Source: Gudongella oleilytica | GTDB lineage: Bacteria; Bacillota; Clostridia; Tissierellales; Tissierellaceae | Length of the DNA: 64,000 bases | Direction: 5' to 3' | NCBI RefSeq assembly: GCF_004101785.1 | Contig: NZ_CP035130.1 | Location: 2,046,001-2,110,000, forward strand | Part shown: positions 8,991 to 17,299 of the stretch, in pieces | How the letters are laid out: every line of letters begins with the position of its first letter | Numbering within the stretch: the first letter of the stretch is position 1 | Translations under genes and position numbers: made by a program | Notes under the pieces: model-generated | What the model was told of the DNA's origin: nothing | Seen by the model: the letters and a program-made list of their open reading frames with translations, nothing else | Databases searched by the model: none

Positions 8991-9551
8991 TTATTCCTCT
9001 TCCTCCATAAGCTCCCAGAACTCATTTCCCCAATACTTCTCAATGAATTCATCTCTTCCTGATATTTTTCTGTCTTCTTTATAGAGCTTTGGCTCTTTTT
9101 TATGAAAATCCTGATGGTAATCCTCTGCATCGTAAAAGGTTGGTGCAGGCATTATTTGAGTGACCACAGGCCCTGGGAGCCTTCCGCTCTCGTCAAGCTC
9201 TCTTTTCGATTTTTCTGCAGCAGTTCTCTGTTCCTCTGTGGTATAAAAAATGCCTGTCCTGTATTGAGGTCCTCTGTCCTGGAATTGTCCCTCGTCGTCA
9301 GTCGGGTCAACCTGCATCCAAAATGCCTTAAGCAGCTTCTCATAGCTTATTTTTTCAGGATCATAAATTATTTTAACCGCTTCATAGTGTCCAGTCTCCT
9401 TCTTTTTTACCTCTTCGTATTTGGGATTTTCAACGTGTCCTCCTATATAGCCTGATTTGATTTCAACTACACCTTTGAAAACCTCAAACGGTGAAACCAT
9501 ACACCAAAAACATCCGCCTGCAAATATTGCCGTTTCATATCTTTTTTCCAT
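8991..9551 (-). CDS. msrA: Peptide-methionine (S)-S-oxide reductase
   Basis: 186 residues from the ATG at 9551, which has GGGAGGT 8 nt upstream; the open frame runs 32 codons further but without a ribosome site. The catalytic motif AGGCFWCM carries the nucleophile Cys14. The downstream SGYIGG, DPTDDEGQFQDRGPQYRTG and AEDYHQ segments are all diagnostic of MsrA, which reduces methionine-S-sulfoxide in proteins with thioredoxin. The active site uses Cys; some clostridial relatives have selenocysteine here. The gene stands alone with its own terminator. No msrB is nearby. Confidence 0.95.
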   Translation of the reverse strand: MEKRYETAIFAGGCFWCMVSPFEVFKGVVEIKSGYIGGHVENPKYEEVKKKETGHYEAVKIIYDPEKISYEKLLKAFWMQVDPTDDEGQFQDRGPQYRTGIFYTTEEQRTAAEKSKRELDESGRLPGPVVTQIMPAPTFYDAEDYHQDFHKKEPKLYKEDRKISGRDEFIEKYWGNEFWELMEEEE

Positions 9552-9678
9552 GGTGTGATACCTCCCATAATTATTGTCCTGAAATACTGAACCCTTCATA
9601 AGAATATTATACTCTAAACCAGCTTCTTGCACTAAGGATATTTGCATCTATTTTTCTTTGAATGATAGTTAAAGGAAA

Positions 9679-9705
9679 GACAGCACCAGATTAAACGGAG
9701 CTGTC
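9679..9705 (-). terminator. Hairpin after the gamma-lyase relic
   Basis: GACAGC (9679-9684) and GCTGTC (9700-9705), extended by flanking A/T pairs, form a stem with a 15-nt loop just after the last codons of the pseudogene. The T-run is short. Confidence 0.45.
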
Positions 9706-9715
9706 TTATTATTTG

Positions 9716-10298
9716 CTAATCCTCCAGTCCTTGCCTAAGATCTGCAATAATATCTTCTATATCTTCTATGCCTACTGAAAGCCTCACCAGACCATCTGTA
9801 AGGCCCGCAGCTATCCTCTCTTCCCGAGGTACAACTGCATGGGTGGTTGAGGCCGGATGTTCTATCAGGGTATCCACATCTCCCAGACTTATGGCATTTG
9901 CATTATCTGGATCAAAAAGTCACTGGCTGTACCATACAGGCTGTTATCTGCAAGTATATGATCTCCCGGTTTAACAATCAACAAAAAACAGACGATATTG
10001 CTGCCATACCTGAGCTGAAGGCAAGGGCTGCCTCACCTTTTTCCAATACAGCCACCTTTTCCTCAAGTGCATTTTGTGTAGGATTTCCAAACCGTGTGTA
10101 TATATATCCATCAGTGAGCCCAATCTCAGGGGTGAATGCATCACTAAATAATTTGGCTCCGTGATCCACATCTTTAAAAGCATATGTAGTAGTCTGATAA
10201 ATAGGTGTATTATGTGCTCCCGTCAAAGGATCACACCTTTGTCCTGCATGACAACACTGAGTTGCAAAACCCATTCCTCTAATTTTATCGTCGACCAT
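9716..10298 (-). pseudogene. Methionine gamma-lyase / Cys-Met metabolism PLP enzyme, disrupted
   Basis: The first ~105 codons (10298 down to 9978) encode a normal N-terminus of the cystathionine/methionine gamma-lyase family, with YTRFGNPT and SSGMAAISS. The frame then stops at TGA. If one T is restored in the T6 run near 9985, it continues as VKPGDHILADNSLYG. After that the sequence jumps to the family's extreme C-terminus ([14 protein letters not shown] to the TAG at 9716). Roughly 200 central residues, including the PLP-binding lysine, are missing. A frameshift plus a large internal deletion make an enzyme impossible. The intact protein would be about 400 residues. It lies head-to-head with another broken PLP gene. 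Confidence 0.85.
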
Positions 10299-10332
10299 TT
10301 AAATACCCCCTGTTATATTTGTGAGACCTTGA

Positions 10333-10361
10333 TTGACCTCCTGTCAACTCAATTATATACT
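10333..10361 (+). promoter_or_regulatory. Promoter of the D-threonine-aldolase-like relic and nitrilase
   Basis: TTGACC (10333-10338), a 17-bp spacer and TATACT (10356-10361), placed 27 bp before the start codon at 10388. It would also serve the nitrilase gene downstream. Confidence 0.7.
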
Positions 10362-10387
10362 ATTTACAAGGAATGGAGGTTTTTTGG

Positions 10388-11226
10388 ATGAAATATTTTC
10401 AACTCGATACGCCTTCCCTGCTTGTAAATAAGGAGAGGATGCTTGAAAACCTTAAGACTATGCAGGATTTTGCTGACAAAAATGGAGTCTCTCTCAGACC
10501 TCACACGAAGACTCATAAGATGCCTTCAGTTGCTCTGATCCAGGAAGAAATGGGTGCAAAAGGGATCACAGTTGCCAAGGTTGAGGAGGCAGAAGTGAGC
10601 TCCAATTCCTGGGAGTATTTTCACATGACGGTCACTCTTATAGGGCCAAGGATCCGGATGAATGCTTAAAGATTAGCCTTGAGAGCCAGAGAAGAACTCT
10701 AAGGTTTGCTGAAATAGCTGAAAATATGGGTATGGATCCCCGGGTCGTCAGTATTGTATCAACTCCATCAATGCTCGTAAATACTCCTATCCTGCCTGGA
10801 GTAACGGAGATTAGACTGGGAACATATGTCTTTCTTGATGCATCTCAGGCAAACATTATCGGTTGCTTCGATAAGAATGCTGCTATTGTTCTTACGACCA
10901 TAATTAGCAAGCCAACTGACGAAAGAGTCGTTACGGATGTCGGTGCGAAGGGACTGACTATACAGAGAAGGGCCGTTGGAATTACAGCTACTGAAGGTCT
11001 TGGTGCGGTAAGGAACTATGAAGGGGTTTTCATCTCCAGAGTTTACGATGAACACGCATTGATCTATAACAAAGAATTCAGAGAGAAAATCTCCATAGGA
11101 GACAAAATTGAAATCATCCCTAACCATATCTGTCCTGTAGTAAATCTGTATGATAAGGCTTTTCTGGTATCCGGTGATGAGGTGGTAGGGGAACTTATAA
11201 TTGAGCGCAGAGGGAAGCTCAGGTAG
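10388..11226 (+). pseudogene. D-threonine aldolase / alanine-racemase-like PLP enzyme, internally deleted
   Basis: The first part (start ATG at 10388 after GGAGG) reads MKYFQLDTPSLLV and RPHTKTHKMP, the PLP-lysine region of the D-threonine aldolase/D-serine dehydratase-like alanine racemase N-domain family. Near 10600-10612 the frame changes. The other frame resumes at HDGHSY, then AEIAENMGMDPRVVS, and ends with the beta-barrel domain at 11226, including a family-like metal-site region (NHICPVVNLYDKA). About 100 residues between the pieces are lost and the junction is out of frame. The substrate of the ancestor is unknown. The nitrilase gene follows 53 bp downstream and was probably co-transcribed. 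Confidence 0.8.
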
Positions 11227-11279
11227 TAATCACGTTAATGTAGTGATAAGATATAAACCAGGAAGAGGAGGAGGAGAGA

Positions 11280-12209
11280 ATGATAAATACGGAAAAAAAT
11301 CTCAGGGTAGCAGTGGTACAGGCTGCACCTGTTATTATGGATCTTAGGGCAACTGTGGAAAAGACCAGACATCTCATTAGAGAGGCTGCCGACAATGGAG
11401 CTAAGCTGGTTGTTTTTCCGGAATCATTTATACCGGCTTATCCGAGGGGATTTACATTTGGATTTGTAGTTGGCAGCAGAACTATGGAAGGAAGATCTGA
11501 CTGGAAAAGATATTACGATAACTCAGTAGCTGTACCTGGTCCCGTAACAGAAATCCTTTCTGATGCTGCCAGAGAATCTGAAATCTATTTGTCCATAGGT
11601 GTTACTGAGAAGGACGGGGATGGTAGGACTGCATCATTATATTGCACCAACCTTTTATTCGGCCCGGACGGAAGCTTCCTCGGCAAGCACAGAAAGCTCA
11701 AGCCTACAGGATCAGAGAGGTATATTTGGGGAGAGGATGACGGAAGTACGCTGACAGTTGTGGATACTCCATACGGCAGGATGGGCTCTCTAATTTGTTG
11801 GGAAAACTATATGCCACTTGCCAGGGTTGCAATGTATTCCAAGGGAGTTACAATCTATCTTGCACCAACAGCGGACTCAAGGGATGAGTGGCAGAGCACT
11901 ATGAGACACATTGCCCTTGAAGGGAGATGCTTTGTGATCGGTTGTAATCAATACGTAGAAAAAAGCATGAATCCCCCTGATATGAATTACTACCACGAGC
12001 TTAAAAACCAGCCTGAAATAATGTGCCCAGGAGGCAGCTGCGTAGTAAGTCCATATGGAAAGTATCTTGCCGGTCCGGTGTTTAATAAGGAGGATATCCT
12101 CTATGCAGACCTGGATCTTGATGATGCTATCTCAAGCAGGATGGATTTTGACCCTATGGGTCACTATTCAAGGCCTGATATCCTCGAGTTTAAGCTCCAC
12201 GAAAAATAG
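11280..12209 (+). CDS. Nitrilase / carbon-nitrogen hydrolase
   Basis: 309 residues behind an extended GGAGGAGGAG site. The Glu-Lys-Cys triad is visible: Glu in VVFPESFIPAYPRG (~47), Lys in GKHRKLKPTGSERYIWG (~139), and Cys in SLICWENYMPLAR (~173). The CWENYMPL form is that of true nitrilases, which turn R-CN into acid plus ammonia, rather than of amidases or ureidopropionases. It is the only intact gene in a decayed cluster and shares a promoter with the D-threonine-aldolase-like relic. The natural nitrile substrate is unknown; amino-acid-derived nitriles would fit the neighbours, which is speculation. Confidence 0.88.
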   Translation: MINTEKNLRVAVVQAAPVIMDLRATVEKTRHLIREAADNGAKLVVFPESFIPAYPRGFTFGFVVGSRTMEGRSDWKRYYDNSVAVPGPVTEILSDAARESEIYLSIGVTEKDGDGRTASLYCTNLLFGPDGSFLGKHRKLKPTGSERYIWGEDDGSTLTVVDTPYGRMGSLICWENYMPLARVAMYSKGVTIYLAPTADSRDEWQSTMRHIALEGRCFVIGCNQYVEKSMNPPDMNYYHELKNQPEIMCPGGSCVVSPYGKYLAGPVFNKEDILYADLDLDDAISSRMDFDPMGHYSRPDILEFKLHEK

Positions 12210-12232
12210 GGATAGAAAAATAGAGACAGTAT

Positions 12233-12275
12233 AAAGCCAAGGAATCATATAATCGTGACCCTTGGCCTTTTATTC
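12233..12275 (+). terminator. Terminator of the nitrilase gene
   Basis: GCCAAGG (12236-12242) pairs with CCTTGGC (12260-12266), followed by CTTTTATT. The minus-strand relic ends inside the loop. Confidence 0.65.
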
Positions 12276-12522
12276 TGCTTTTTACACCAATCTTCAGGAC
12301 TTAAAATAAACTCATCGCCATTGCCAACTTCCATGTATGTATAGTCATTGCCATAATAATGCTGGAGAGCATAGATAAAAAGGTTCTGGTTTTTTTGTGA
12401 ATTCATCAGAGTGACTTGCGTCACCTCTTAGACAGTCGCTCATAAAAACATACCTGGAGCTGTCATCGAAGTATTCCATTCGTGCATTTTAAAACCTTAT
12501 CCAATCTCTTCTGAGTCTTCAA
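12245..12522 (-). pseudogene. Metallophosphoesterase N-terminus, frameshifted relic
   Basis: This gene-free stretch on the minus strand holds a recognisable N-terminus. After GGAGGTG and a TTG start at 12522 comes KTQKRLDKVLK, then in a second frame MEYFDDSSRYVFMSDC, then after a further shift at an A7 run NQNLFIYALQHYYGNDYTY and EVGNGDEF. That is the start of a clostridial calcineurin-like phosphoesterase with its SDxHRGD and GDGDE metal motifs, here degenerate (SDCLRGD, GNGDEF). The reading ends at TGA 12245. At least two frameshifts and loss of the C-terminal part make it non-functional. Confidence 0.75.
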
Positions 12523-12568
12523 GGAAACGCACCTCCATATGATCATTCAATCCCAAATATATTTTAGT

Positions 12569-13264
12569 CTACTCTTCCAGGAATCTATACCCGACTCCAA
12601 CTTCAGTAGAAATGAGGTGGCATCCTGAATCACCCTTCCCGATCTTTCTTCTGAGGTTGGCCATGAAAACCCTTAAGCTCTTATTGTCACCCGCTGCTTC
12701 ATAGCCCCATATCTTTCGTATAATGTAATTATGAGTCAGCACTTTCCCCTGATTCTCTATCAGTAACAAGAGGAGCTTATACTCAAGAGGAGTCAAATGT
12801 ACTTCATTTTCATCCACAAGTACTTTCCTTTTCTCATAATCCACTGTAAGGTAATCGAATTTATATATGGTCTCCTCTGCGTTTCCTCCTCTTAGGGATA
12901 ATGCTCTTTCAGCTACTCTGATCCTTGCCATGAGCTCACCCATGTGAAACGGCTTTGTAACGTAATCACTTGCGCCCATATCCAGTGCTTCTATTTTATC
13001 ATTTTCCTGTCCCCTTGCAGATACTACTAATATCGGGATCTCAGTAAACTGTCTTAGTTCTTTTATTATTTCAAGTCCGTCCTGATCTGGAAGGCCTAAA
13101 TCAAGAAGGATTATATCGGGTCGATAGGATGAGAACATAAATAATCCGTCAGCAGCAGATTGCGAGATGTATACTTCATAGTCTTCCTTCTTAAGTGATA
13201 CGGCTATGAAATTGGAGATATATTTATCATCCTCGATGACCAGTATTTTAGTTTTAGTTTCCAT
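12569..13264 (-). CDS. OmpR/KdpE-like response regulator
   Basis: 231 residues. Receiver domain with acidic pocket EDD (11-13), phospho-acceptor Asp55 in IILLDLGLPD, and Lys in VTKPFHMGEL. A winged-helix DNA-binding domain (~130-228) ends in GVGYRFLEE. The closest type is KdpE, the regulator of potassium uptake. It lies 3 bp after the sensor kinase gene in a five-gene unit that encodes a Trk-type potassium channel. It therefore probably controls this operon in response to K+ or turgor, instead of a KdpFABC pump, which is not in the window. Confidence 0.88.
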   Translation of the reverse strand: METKTKILVIEDDKYISNFIAVSLKKEDYEVYISQSAADGLFMFSSYRPDIILLDLGLPDQDGLEIIKELRQFTEIPILVVSARGQENDKIEALDMGASDYVTKPFHMGELMARIRVAERALSLRGGNAEETIYKFDYLTVDYEKRKVLVDENEVHLTPLEYKLLLLLIENQGKVLTHNYIIRKIWGYEAAGDNKSLRVFMANLRRKIGKGDSGCHLISTEVGVGYRFLEE

Positions 13265-13267
13265 TAG

Positions 13268-14674
13268 CTACCCCTCCAAAGGCAATCGGAATACGAACCT
13301 GCTACCCTTAGGTGTGTTTGGTTCGACGCGAATATCCCCCATATGTGCACTTATTATTGCTTTGCAAATTGCCAAGCCTAATCCAATTCCACGTTTACTG
13401 TCCGTAATTCCAGTATCCAGTGTTACAAACTTCTCAAAAAGCCTGTTCTGGATGCTTTTATCTATACCCTCTCCTGTATCGGAAACGGAAACTACAAGAT
13501 AACCCTCTGATATATTAGCCTCCAAAGATATCTCAGCTTCAGGAGGTGTATGTCTTACTGCATTCTCCAATAGATTTACTATTACCTGCACTATGAGTTT
13601 CCCATCCATAGGGACTGAGATCACTTCTTCAGGAAGCTTAACTGTAAGTACTCTGTCTCTCATGAACCTCTTTATGTGATTGACCGCTTCACTTATTACG
13701 TCGTCGATTACTTCCTCTTCTTTTTTCAGCAACAATTGTGAGTCATTGATCCTTGTCATATTCAGTATATTCTCCACAAGATTTGTCAGCCAGGTTATCT
13801 CCTCGCTGATGTCTCCTGCAAGGTGTCTTCTTTCTTCATCAGAGAGGTTATAGTAATTTTCGTACAACAGCTCCCCTGCACCAGATAAAGCCGTCAAAGG
13901 ACTCCGAAGATCGTGAGATACGGACCTGAGAAGAGTAGCCCTAAGCTGCTCTCTTTCCATCGCTACCTTGATCTTTTCCCTTTCAGTATAAAGCTGTTCT
14001 CTTTCAAGTGCAATTCCCATTTGCATTGCAATGGACTGGATGATGATCTCCGCTTGACTATCTTCAGCTTTCTCGAACCCATATACAATTATTCTTCCCA
14101 GTTTACCTGTATTACTTATTATATCAAAGCTGCAGCATAGCAGTTCATCATCTGATAGTTCAGTGATTGCTGATTCGTCTGCCAGCTCCACAACGCATTC
14201 ATGACCGGTATACTCTTTAACAAAAGATGCACCTCTTTTAACAATGCTTTTCGTACCGCTTATAGGTAAAAATCCTGAAGCTATCTTATACAGTATCAGC
14301 GTAGTTCTCTCGTTCTTTTCCGTCAGCTCGATCTGCTTCTGGAGCCTGGATGTTATCTTGCCAGAAACTCCAGCGGTTATAAGGAAAAATACTAAAAGGA
14401 TAATGTCATTACTGTTTGAAATTACAAATGTAAATCTTGGCTCTGTAAAAAGAAAATTGACCAGCATAATGCTAGCTATAGATGATACTATCCCCCATAA
14501 ATAGCTGCTGGTTAAAACTGTCGAAAATAAAACTCCAAGTAAAAAAACCAATAGAATACTTTCTTTGCCTACCCCAAGGTAGTTGATGCCGACAGAAGTA
14601 ATAGAGGATATTGAGAATATCAGGAGTGCCTTAAGACCGTTTAGGATATTTCTGTCCATTTGTTTCTTCTCCAT
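13268..14674 (-). CDS. KdpD-like sensor histidine kinase lacking the KdpD/Usp N-domains
   Basis: 468 residues from the ATG at 14674, which has AGGAGG 7 nt upstream; a TTG 18 bp earlier overlaps that site. Four hydrophobic helices (~10-105, DUF4118-like) are followed by a GAF-like region (~125-225), HisKA with His in SVSHDLRSPL (~253), and HATPase with N-box NLLENAVRHTP and G-boxes DTGEGID and GIGLGLAI. E. coli KdpD has a ~370-residue cytoplasmic N-terminal region (KdpD and Usp) that is absent here. With the regulator and Trk genes alongside, it should sense potassium or osmotic state and drive the KdpE-like regulator. Confidence 0.85.
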   Translation of the reverse strand: MEKKQMDRNILNGLKALLIFSISSITSVGINYLGVGKESILLVFLLGVLFSTVLTSSYLWGIVSSIASIMLVNFLFTEPRFTFVISNSNDIILLVFFLITAGVSGKITSRLQKQIELTEKNERTTLILYKIASGFLPISGTKSIVKRGASFVKEYTGHECVVELADESAITELSDDELLCCSFDIISNTGKLGRIIVYGFEKAEDSQAEIIIQSIAMQMGIALEREQLYTEREKIKVAMEREQLRATLLRSVSHDLRSPLTALSGAGELLYENYYNLSDEERRHLAGDISEEITWLTNLVENILNMTRINDSQLLLKKEEEVIDDVISEAVNHIKRFMRDRVLTVKLPEEVISVPMDGKLIVQVIVNLLENAVRHTPPEAEISLEANISEGYLVVSVSDTGEGIDKSIQNRLFEKFVTLDTGITDSKRGIGLGLAICKAIISAHMGDIRVEPNTPKGSRFVFRLPLEG

Positions 14675-14698
14675 TCCAGATCCTCCTGACAAATTAAT

Positions 14699-15349
14699 CT
14701 AATTTCCTTCCACAAGAAGCAGGATATCCTTTTTACTTCCGGCTATGAGAATATGTTCATCGCCATTGAATTTATACCCTGCATTAACGATTGGAGTCAC
14801 ATGGTTGTTGTTCTTGTAGCCAATAATATTTATATTGTGATTCATCCTTACATCCAGTTCTTTGATCGTCTTCCCGATCCATTCCTCCGGTACAAACATT
14901 TCTGAGATAGCATACTCCGGTGTAAGCTCTATATAGTCAAGAGCCAAATTGGAGCTGTACTTGACAGCTGCTCTCTGAGCCATATCCCTCTCCGGATAAA
15001 TGACATCATCTGCACCAATTTTCAGCAGGAATTTAGCATGGATGTCCCTGTCTGTTTTTGAAACCACATAAGGTGCCCCCAAGTCCTTTAGTAGGGAGGT
15101 TATCTCCAGTGATGATTGAAAGTTATTGCTAATGCATACAAAGCATATATCAAAATTGCTTACACCCAATGACCTCAATACATCTTCGTCCATACAGTCT
15201 CCAATGTGTGCCCTGGTTACTATTCCTGTTATTTTGTCGACTGCATCTTCATTGGTATCAACTACCATTACTTCATTTCCCAATTCAGTAAGTTTTATTG
15301 CAAGATGTCTTCCAAATCTTCCAAGTCCGATCACAAGAATTGACTTCAT
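14699..15349 (-). CDS. trkA: Trk/Ktr potassium uptake regulatory subunit (RCK domain)
   Basis: 216 residues from the ATG at 15349 (site GGTAGGAG). The N-terminal Rossmann domain reads ILVIGLGRFGRHLA, with acidic residue VDTNEDAVD at strand 2 for nucleotide binding. The C-terminal TrkA-C domain (~135-216) is the regulatory ligand-binding part. The single RCK unit and size match KtrA/TrkA of Firmicutes, the cytoplasmic gating ring on the TrkH/KtrB channel; ligands in relatives are ATP/ADP, NAD(H) and c-di-AMP. It lies 11 bp after trkH and 25 bp before the sensor kinase gene. Confidence 0.9.
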   Translation of the reverse strand: MKSILVIGLGRFGRHLAIKLTELGNEVMVVDTNEDAVDKITGIVTRAHIGDCMDEDVLRSLGVSNFDICFVCISNNFQSSLEITSLLKDLGAPYVVSKTDRDIHAKFLLKIGADDVIYPERDMAQRAAVKYSSNLALDYIELTPEYAISEMFVPEEWIGKTIKELDVRMNHNINIIGYKNNNHVTPIVNAGYKFNGDEHILIAGSKKDILLLVEGN

Positions 15350-15360
15350 ATACACCACTC

Positions 15361-16698
15361 CTACCCAATTATTATTTTATCCTCAGGATTTCTAAGCTTC
15401 CTGATGCATCTTTTCTCATTTACTGCCATAAACACTGTAAGGCTGCCCAGTCTACCGCTATACATCAATGCTATGATCACCAGCTTGGATATACCCGACA
15501 GACTCTGCGTCACTCCCTTTGTCAGTCCTACTGTTCCTATTGCTGATGAGGCTTCAAAGAGTGCGTCCTCAATTAGAATGGTTTGGGAGCTTACTATGAT
15601 GAAGGTTCCTGCCAACATAAGAAATAAATAGAATGTAGCACTGAAGAAAGCTCGTCTGACGATTGCAGGATCAAGTCTTCTGTTAAATACATTTACGTCA
15701 TCGAATTTCCTGAAGTAGGTTATTAAGGATAGTCCTATGATTACGAAGGTAGTTATCTTTATCCCTCCTGCAGTTGAACCCGGGCTGGCTCCAATTATCA
15801 TCAGAAACATTGTGTAAAGAGATCCCGCTTCGCTTAGAGCTGCAGTATCTATCGTATTGAATCCGGCTGTTCTTGGAGTTATAGATTGAAAAAATGACGC
15901 TAATAGCCTTTCCCCAAAATCCATCCCTTTCATTGAAGCCTCCGACTCTATCATAAAAAATATTATGGTGGACACTGCAATCAATGCTGCTGTCGAAATC
16001 AAGACTATTTTTGTGTGCAGACTATAATTTTTGTGGTCAAGCTTGTTTCGGAACAAATCATCCCAAACGACAAAGCCTATACCACCTATAACGATCAGCC
16101 CCATAATTGTAAGATTGACAACAGGATCTGACTGGAAGGGTACAAGGGATGTGTAAGGCTCGATCCTGCCCATCAAGTCAAAGCCTGCGTTACAAAATGC
16201 AGAGACTGAATGAAAAATACCAAACCAGATCGATTCCCACAAACCGAACTCCCCGTAAAATCTTGAGCTTAACAGCACAGCTCCAAGAGCTTCGAACATC
16301 AGAGTCCCGATCAGGATGTGCTTTACAAGTCTGACTACACCGCTTATTTGCATGGAATTCACAGCCTCCATGAGAAAGGACCTCTCTCTCAAACCTATCC
16401 GTTTACCCAGAACCATGGAAAACAATATGGCAATAGTCATAAATCCCAGGCCACCTGTTTGAATCAATATTAGTATTACAAGCTGTCCAAAAAATGTAAA
16501 CTGGCTCCAGGTATCAAAGACTACCAGCCCTGTTACACATGTCGCAGAAGTAGATGTAAACAGCGCATCCAGGAAATGAATTGAGTCTCCGGATTTGTTA
16601 GATATTGGCAGCATCAATAAAAGTGCTCCGCTTAATATGATCACTATAAATCCGACCGCCAATGTTTGCTTAGCACCAAGTCTTATACCTTTAAGCAT
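15361..16698 (-). CDS. trkH: Trk/Ktr potassium transporter, membrane subunit
   Basis: 445 residues from the ATG at 16698, overlapping the upstream gene by 8 bp. It has eight to ten membrane helices and four pore-loop repeats with their selectivity-filter glycines: TCVTGLVV, AFCNAGFDL, TPRTAGFNT and GTVGLT. These are the hallmarks of the TrkH/KtrB/HKT family, which imports K+ (with Na+ or H+ in some members). The adjacent RCK-domain proteins should form its gating ring. Confidence 0.92.
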   Translation of the reverse strand: MLKGIRLGAKQTLAVGFIVIILSGALLLMLPISNKSGDSIHFLDALFTSTSATCVTGLVVFDTWSQFTFFGQLVILILIQTGGLGFMTIAILFSMVLGKRIGLRERSFLMEAVNSMQISGVVRLVKHILIGTLMFEALGAVLLSSRFYGEFGLWESIWFGIFHSVSAFCNAGFDLMGRIEPYTSLVPFQSDPVVNLTIMGLIVIGGIGFVVWDDLFRNKLDHKNYSLHTKIVLISTAALIAVSTIIFFMIESEASMKGMDFGERLLASFFQSITPRTAGFNTIDTAALSEAGSLYTMFLMIIGASPGSTAGGIKITTFVIIGLSLITYFRKFDDVNVFNRRLDPAIVRRAFFSATFYLFLMLAGTFIIVSSQTILIEDALFEASSAIGTVGLTKGVTQSLSGISKLVIIALMYSGRLGSLTVFMAVNEKRCIRKLRNPEDKIIIG

Positions 16699-17149
16699 TT
16701 TTACCACTTTCCTTAAGTAATTGTCTAATTGAGTCCATCATTGTCATGGTTGTTACGATCTTTGTTACTCCAGCTTCTCTGAAAATCTCAAGGTTCAAAT
16801 TGTTGTTGCATCTTGCTATGGTAGTGATTCCAGCTTTCGTATGCTTCGCCTTAACACACAGCATTAGGTTATCTGCGTCATTATCAGAAATTGCAACTAT
16901 TGCTTTGCACCCTCTTAACTCATAATCCTCGTAGTCATTGGCAAATACCAGGCTTTTATCATTAATATCTACCGTTTCCAAGAGCATCGAAACATCAGTA
17001 TCGCCTTTATAAACAAGGATTGATTGAGTTTCATCCTGATTGGAAACCTTCATAACTTTATCACTGGCTAAAAAGGTATCAAGCCTATCCATGAGGATAT
17101 AGCCTGCAGCCATAAGAATCAGCATTATAATTGTCAGAATCAATTCCAT
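16691..17149 (-). CDS. Membrane-anchored TrkA-N (Rossmann) domain protein
   Basis: 152 residues from the ATG at 17149. One N-terminal membrane helix (~3-22) is followed by a region similar to a TrkA-N nucleotide-binding domain (SILVYKGD, AIVAISDNDADNLMLCVKAK, REAGVTKIV). The usual GxGxxG loop is not evident, so nucleotide binding is doubtful. It is the first gene of the K+ operon, before trkH, and is distinct from the conventional trkA further down. A membrane-tethered, degenerate second RCK-like protein may adjust channel assembly or sensing; no precise role is known to me. Confidence 0.7.
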   Translation of the reverse strand: MELILTIIMLILMAAGYILMDRLDTFLASDKVMKVSNQDETQSILVYKGDTDVSMLLETVDINDKSLVFANDYEDYELRGCKAIVAISDNDADNLMLCVKAKHTKAGITTIARCNNNLNLEIFREAGVTKIVTTMTMMDSIRQLLKESGKNA

Positions 17150-17189
17150 TATGATCACCTGCCTTCCTTAATCCAATCATATGGCGAAT

Positions 17190-17218
17190 TGTATAAATAT
17201 AGTGCTTATTTCTGTAAA
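17190..17218 (-). promoter_or_regulatory. Likely promoter of the K+ uptake operon
   Basis: On the minus strand TTTACA and TATACA are 17 bp apart, about 40 bp before the first gene. Moderate match to consensus. Confidence 0.45.
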
Positions 17219-17241
17219 ATACAGTTAATTTTTTGTTAAGA

Positions 17242-17272
17242 CAAAAAAGATCTGAAGTTTACCCTCAGATCT
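17242..17272 (-). terminator. Terminator of proC
   Basis: AGATCTGA (17248-17255) and TCAGATCT (17265-17272) make an 8-bp perfect stem, followed by TTTTTTG on the minus strand. Confidence 0.85.
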
Positions 17273-17299
17273 CAAACTTTATACTGTTTTGACTTCTTT

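Noticed and set aside
8991-9551. Could msrA be a selenoprotein, as in some Clostridia?
   Set aside because: The catalytic codon is a Cys codon (GCFWC) and no in-frame TGA is present.
9978-10298. 106-residue PLP protein as a real small gene
   Set aside because: It lacks the PLP lysine. The rest of the family's sequence follows in another frame and with a central gap, so it is a broken gene. The TGA there is not a Sec codon, since the frame after it is not conserved.
10726-11226. 166-residue stand-alone protein
   Set aside because: Homology continues upstream of the ATG in the same frame (HDGHSY...AEIAEN), so it is the back half of the deleted D-threonine-aldolase-like gene.
12569-14674. A Kdp potassium pump system
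   Set aside because: Only the KdpD/KdpE-like regulators are present. The transport genes alongside are Trk/Ktr type, and no kdpFABC is found.
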